64,000 bases of DNA from Gemmiger formicilis (lineage in GTDB: Bacteria > Bacillota > Clostridia > Oscillospirales > Ruminococcaceae): positions 55,482-119,481 of the forward strand of contig NZ_JACJJP010000006.1 in the NCBI RefSeq assembly GCF_016900095.1, in the 5' to 3' direction. The notes beneath the pieces are model-generated. The model was not told the DNA's origin and searched no databases. It saw only the letters and a list, made by a program, of their open reading frames with translations. Shown piece after piece: positions 60,097 to 64,000 of the stretch (position 1 is the first letter of the stretch; the number at the start of each line of letters is the position of its first letter). The position numbers and the translations under genes are program-made.

Positions 60097-60963
60097 TTAC
60101 TGGATGGCGGATGCGGGCTGGGCAGCCACGGCCTGGTCCATCATGGCGTCGCGGTCTTCCTGGGAAAGCCCGGCCAGAACGGTGTTGATCTTGTCCACCA
60201 GTTCGGTGTCGCCCTTCTTGCAGGCAATGCCCAGGTCGGTTTCTTCCGAGCTGACCTGGAAGCCCTGACCGTCAGCGAATTCCACAATCTTCAGGTTGGG
60301 GTTGGTGGTCAGCAGGCTCAGGGCCGAGGGGTTGTCGCAGGTGAAGCCGTCAATGGTGCCGGCGTTCACGGCGGATACCATGGAAGCGAAGGTGTCCAGG
60401 GCCGCGCCCTTGGTGGCGCCGGTCACCTGATCCAGCGCGTCATACCACACGGTGTTCATGGCCGAAGTCAGGGTGGCACCGGCCAGATCGGCCAGGCTGG
60501 TGGCGGAAGCATAGGTACTGTTCTGATCCACCACCAGCACGATGTCGGCGCTGTAATACGGGTCGGTGAAGTCCACCGACTGGGCACGCTCGCTGGTGAT
60601 GCTCATACCGGCGATGGCGCAGTCCACCATGTCGGAGGAGATGGACAGGATCAGGCCGTCCCAGTCCACCTGGGTGATCTCCAGGTCCATGTCCAGCTCG
60701 TCGGCAATCTTCTTGGCCATGATTACGTCGTAGCCGTTCATGTAGGAACCGTTGGTGGTCATCACCGCGCCGTTGGAATCGTCTTCCTGCAGCCAGTCAA
60801 AGGGCGCGTAGTCCGCCGACATGGCCACCCGCAGGGTCTCCCGGCCGTCGGCACCGGTGGTCTCGGCGGTGGCGGCTGCCGAGGACGAGGACGAACCGCA
60901 TCCGGCCAGAGCCGTGCTCAGAACCATGGCGGCGGCAAGCAGAGCAGCAAGTTTCTTTTTCAT
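60097..60963 (-). CDS. Amino-acid ABC transporter substrate-binding lipoprotein
   Basis: A 288-residue family 3 solute-binding protein. The signal peptide ends in STALAGC (Cys22), then a Ser/Ala linker. The two-lobe domain has the motifs LRVAMSADYAPFDW, YMNGYDVIMAKKIADEL and DCAIAGMSITSERAQSVDFT, all typical of polar or aromatic amino-acid binding. It is encoded after its permease and ATPase. Confidence 0.93.
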   Translation of the reverse strand: MKKKLAALLAAAMVLSTALAGCGSSSSSAAATAETTGADGRETLRVAMSADYAPFDWLQEDDSNGAVMTTNGSYMNGYDVIMAKKIADELDMDLEITQVDWDGLILSISSDMVDCAIAGMSITSERAQSVDFTDPYYSADIVLVVDQNSTYASATSLADLAGATLTSAMNTVWYDALDQVTGATKGAALDTFASMVSAVNAGTIDGFTCDNPSALSLLTTNPNLKIVEFADGQGFQVSSEETDLGIACKKGDTELVDKINTVLAGLSQEDRDAMMDQAVAAQPASAIQ

Positions 60964-60991
60964 AAGATACCCCTCCTTATAATAGCTGGTG

Positions 60992-61768
<777 letters not shown>

Positions 61769-61773
61769 CATAC

Positions 61774-62538
61774 TCACCTCGCAGGTTCTTGGGCCGGGGC
61801 CAGTTGCTCCGACGGGATGATCTCGTAGCTGCTGCTGCCGGCCAGGTGGCTTTCCAGCAGCCGGAGCAGGAAGTTGAACACAAGGGTCAGGGTCAGATAG
61901 ATCATGGCGGTGATGGTGTAGGCCTCAAACATACGGAAGTAGGTGCCGGCCACCACGTTGGTGATGTAGAACAGCTCGGTCACCGAGATCACGTTCAGCA
62001 CCGAGGTATCCTTGATGTTGGCCACAAAGGTGTTGCCGATCTGGGGCGCGATGATGCGCAGGGTCTGGGGCAGGATGATGTGGGCCATCATGGGCACGTA
62101 CCGCATGCCCAGCGCCTGGGCCCCTTCCACCTGGCCGGGGTCGATGGAGCGGATGCCGCCGCGCACCGTCTCGGCCATGTAGGCGCCGCTGTTCAGGGTG
62201 ATGATCAGGATGGCCGCCCGGAAGGCCGGAATATTGACCCCGAACATCTGGGCAATGCCGTAATAGATGACCATGGCCTGCACGATCATGGGCGTGCCGC
62301 GGAAGACGGTGACGTAGATCTTGCAGATGGTCCATGGAATGGCCAGCAGCACATTCTGGAGGGGGCTGCGGCTTTTCTGGAAGTCGATGGTCTGGATCAC
62401 GCCCACCACAAACCCCAGACAGCAGCCCAGAACGGTGCCGGAAAGGGAAGCGGCCAGGGTGGTGACCAACCCCTGCAGATAGGAGCTGTGGTATTGTTGG
62501 ATCAGAAAGACGATCCATCCCCAAAAACTGGTTGGCAT
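61774..62538 (-). CDS. Amino-acid ABC transporter permease (HisM/GlnP-like)
   Basis: A 254-residue permease with five predicted helices. The start of the family domain is [20 protein letters not shown], and [16 protein letters not shown] and the EAA-type loop [20 protein letters not shown] are visible. First gene of a seven-gene operon (permease, ATPase, binding protein, MATE, dehydrogenase, aminotransferase, kinase-like). A long leader with a terminator precedes it. Confidence 0.93.
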   Translation of the reverse strand: MPTSFWGWIVFLIQQYHSSYLQGLVTTLAASLSGTVLGCCLGFVVGVIQTIDFQKSRSPLQNVLLAIPWTICKIYVTVFRGTPMIVQAMVIYYGIAQMFGVNIPAFRAAILIITLNSGAYMAETVRGGIRSIDPGQVEGAQALGMRYVPMMAHIILPQTLRIIAPQIGNTFVANIKDTSVLNVISVTELFYITNVVAGTYFRMFEAYTITAMIYLTLTLVFNFLLRLLESHLAGSSSYEIIPSEQLAPAQEPAR

Positions 62539-62836
62539 AAAATTCCCCTCTTTTCCTTACATGAAAGCCCGGAAACCGGGGCGGCCCGCGCCCGTTCCCG
62601 AAAAAAATACCCGATAAAAGCAAAAAGCGCCGGAATCTTGCATTCCAGCGCCTTTGCTTTGCTGTATGATCCGCCGCTTGGGCAGGGGCCCCTGCCCTCC
62701 GCCCGGGCCGGGGCGGAAAGTCATCTTCTGCCGTGGACAGCATGCCGCACGGCCGGAAACTGAAGAAGGCGCCGGGTCATATGACCCGGCGCCTTTGCCA
62801 TCAAAATCCTGTGGGGATGAACCCGTTGAAGATGTT
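62539..62836 (-). promoter_or_regulatory. Leader RNA with terminator upstream of the amino-acid operon
   Basis: The expected transcript has about 298 nt before the permease start. On the minus strand a perfect hairpin GGCGCCGGGTCA/TGACCCGGCGCC (62767-62792) comes first, then a GC-rich segment with GGGCAGGGG/CCCCTGCCC, then an intrinsic terminator GGCGCTGGAAT/ATTCCGGCGC followed by T5-GC-T4 (about 62618-62654). A second T7 run follows. A terminator between promoter and operon implies attenuation control. No T-box, SAM, lysine or glutamine aptamer pattern was recognised. Confidence 0.6.
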
Positions 62837-62842
62837 ATCTGT

Positions 62843-62870
62843 ATCATAGCACCCTTTCGGGGAAAGTCAA
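62843..62870 (-). promoter_or_regulatory. Promoter of the amino-acid operon
   Basis: Minus strand TTGACT (62865-62870), 16-bp spacer, TATGAT (62843-62848): a good sigma-A promoter driving the long leader. Confidence 0.75.
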
Positions 62871-62990
62871 GGCAGTTTGGCCTCTGCCGCCGCAAGTTTG
62901 GCAAAAACTGCTAAATGTGCACCGGTGACGGACGCCAAAGTTTATCAAAATCGATGTAAAAAATCCCGCTTACCCGGTTCCGGCACCCGG

Positions 62991-63653
62991 TCAGGGGGCG
63001 GAAGTGTCAGTGTGGTGCAGACAAAACCGGTTTTTCCGGAAGGAAAGGATCCCTTCTTTCTGCATCCGGCCCAGTTCCTTGGACAGGGCGCTGCGTTCCA
63101 CATTCAGGTAGTCGGCCATCTGCTGCCGGTCGAAGGGAATGGTAAATTCCATGGTTCCCTGCTTGACTGCCTCGGCGGAAAGATAGGTCATCACCCGGGT
63201 GCGGATGTTCTTGGCTGTGATACACAGCATCCGGGTGGACCACACCAGATTTTTGTTGGTGGAAAAGACCAGCAGGTTCTGCAGCAGCTTGGGATACCAG
63301 GACTTGACCGCGTTTTCCGGCGCCAGTGTGCGCCCCAGGTGCACAAACAGCACCCGGCTGTCCCGCACGGCCAGCACGTCCACCATCACCGGCACCTTGC
63401 AGAAGGCGAAGGTCTCGGCGAAGGACTGCCCCGGCGAGATGTTGTGCAGGATAATCCGGTTGCCCCACACGTCGATGTTCTCCAGGTGGATTTCTCCCTC
63501 CTGCAGAATGCCGAACTCCTCGGTGCGGTCGCCGGTGTGAAAAAGCACCGTCCCTTTGGGGAACAGGGCGGTGCGCACGCATCCCAGGGCGGTCAGTTCG
63601 GCGTATTCGTCGGGGGCGATGTTGCGGAAGATGGGCGGGCGTTGTGAATCCAT
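62991..63653 (-). CDS. Crp/Fnr-family transcriptional regulator
   Basis: A 220-residue Crp/Fnr protein. The cyclic-nucleotide-like sensor domain (about 20-130) contains SPGQSFAETFAF in place of a canonical cAMP pocket, and the C-terminal winged helix has RQQMADYLNVERSALSKELG. There is no Fnr-type cysteine cluster. Regulators of this subgroup in anaerobes often lie next to ferredoxin or hybrid-cluster protein genes and respond to nitric oxide or redox state (family knowledge). It is divergent from the ferredoxin-like gene, with palindromes between. Confidence 0.88.
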   Translation of the reverse strand: MDSQRPPIFRNIAPDEYAELTALGCVRTALFPKGTVLFHTGDRTEEFGILQEGEIHLENIDVWGNRIILHNISPGQSFAETFAFCKVPVMVDVLAVRDSRVLFVHLGRTLAPENAVKSWYPKLLQNLLVFSTNKNLVWSTRMLCITAKNIRTRVMTYLSAEAVKQGTMEFTIPFDRQQMADYLNVERSALSKELGRMQKEGILSFRKNRFCLHHTDTSAP

Positions 63654-63670
63654 GAAGTTTTCTCCGTTTC

Positions 63671-63715
63671 GTGGTTATAACCACATACTTTTTCCACCAG
63701 TATAGTATACTATAC
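63671..63715. promoter_or_regulatory. Two palindromes between crp/fnr and ferredoxin genes
   Basis: GTGGTTATAACCAC (63671-63684) and GTATAGTATACTATAC (63700-63715) are perfect palindromes in the 87-bp divergent gap. The first fits the inverted-repeat pattern of Crp/Fnr operators; the second overlaps the probable -10 region of the ferredoxin gene. Confidence 0.7.
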
Positions 63716-63740
63716 CCAGCAAAGCAAGGAGGCTTGTCTG

Positions 63741-64000
63741 ATGATTCGGAAAATCATTCGTATTGATGAAGATAAATGCAACGGCTGCGGCGCCTGCGCC
63801 CAGGCCTGCCACGAAGGCGCCATCGGCATGGTGGACGGCAAGGCCCGTCTGCTGCGGGACGACTACTGCGACGGTCTGGGGGACTGCCTGCCCGCCTGCC
63901 CCACCGGGGCCATCTCCTTTGAGGAGCGGGAAGCGGCCCCCTACGACGAAAAGGCGGTGCAGGCCAACCCCAACCGCCCCGCCCACCACGGGGGCTGCCC
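63741..64000 (+). CDS. 4Fe-4S dicluster ferredoxin-like protein (partial)
   Basis: The gene starts at ATG 63741 after AAGGAGG and runs off the window; 86 residues are seen. Two iron-sulfur motifs are present: [11 protein letters not shown] (Cys13, 16, 19, 23), and a second set in [12 protein letters not shown], where the first spacing is wider than in standard ferredoxins. After the clusters comes a Pro/Asn/His-rich stretch. It is probably an electron-transfer protein, possibly followed by a hybrid-cluster protein gene beyond the window, as in HcpR-type loci (inference). Confidence 0.85.
   Translation, partial: MIRKIIRIDEDKCNGCGACAQACHEGAIGMVDGKARLLRDDYCDGLGDCLPACPTGAISFEEREAAPYDEKAVQANPNRPAHHGGC

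Noticed and set aside
62539..62836. T-box or SAM riboswitch in the amino-acid operon leader
   Set aside because: No T-box antiterminator motif (TGGNACC context) and no S-box core was found.

Overview
The window looks like chromosomal DNA of a Gram-positive, low-oxygen gut bacterium of the Oscillospiraceae/Ruminococcaceae (Faecalibacterium, Gemmiger or Subdoligranulum-like). The grounds are AGGAGG ribosome sites, single-membrane lipoprotein-based ABC importers, YesM/AraC and LytTR regulators, GH2/GH3 glycan genes, a monoderm-type Pel locus with no outer-membrane parts, and Tn4451-like recombinase elements. The genus is an inference. Base composition is mosaic: about 1-22.7 kb is moderate GC and full of gene fragments, while 22.7-64 kb is clearly GC richer, with a sharp change inside one open frame near 22.72 kb.

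Layout. (1) 1-6.0 kb: right end of an integrative element with a small HTH regulator, a leader rich in stem-loops, a DinG-like helicase, two short decayed serine-recombinase domains, a TnpW-like protein and a large serine recombinase. It appears to interrupt an MMPL/RND transporter gene. (2) 6.2-14.3 kb: DUF308 membrane protein, small alarmone synthetase, then a lipid locus: metK, radical SAM protein, oleate hydratase, lipase-like hydrolase, TetR and XRE regulators. Two near-identical 30-bp palindromes sit upstream of the hydratase and of the lipase. (3) 14.3-22.7 kb: gene remnants around an intact lactose locus (GPH symporter, lacZ, AraC regulator), then mobilization remnants (DUF3847, MobA start) fused in frame to the 3' part of a GH3 gene. 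(4) 24.5-38.6 kb: glycan uptake and breakdown, with a LytTR/kinase pair, a membrane-anchored GH3 enzyme, a tRNA-Lys remnant with repeated 3' ends, an IS200 copy, a sugar ABC importer, an AraC regulator fused to or abutting a foreign domain, and a YesM kinase.

(5) 38.7-50.7 kb: nine overlapping minus-strand genes forming a Gram-positive Pel-type exopolysaccharide operon (PelD-, PelE-, PelA-like, PelF, PelG) extended by CotH, VTC-domain, DUF4956 and DUF4832-type genes. (6) 51-55.8 kb: PadR/DUF1700-DUF4097 pair, an MDR oxidoreductase, an ECF sigma factor with a membrane partner, and an esterase. (7) 55.9-62.9 kb: one long minus-strand operon with an amino-acid ABC importer, MATE exporter, D-2-hydroxyacid dehydrogenase, HisC-like aminotransferase and cytidylate-kinase-like protein, headed by a roughly 300-nt leader that ends in a terminator. 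(8) 63-64 kb: Crp/Fnr regulator divergent from a ferredoxin-type gene, with palindromes between.

The strongest candidates for new biology are the palindrome-linked lipase/oleate hydratase/radical SAM/MetK regulon, the extended Pel operon, the stem-loop-rich leader in the integrative element, and the unassigned leader RNA of the amino-acid operon. Several abrupt joins (14.63, 20.84, 22.72, 35.67 kb) may be real recombination or assembly errors and should be tested with reads.
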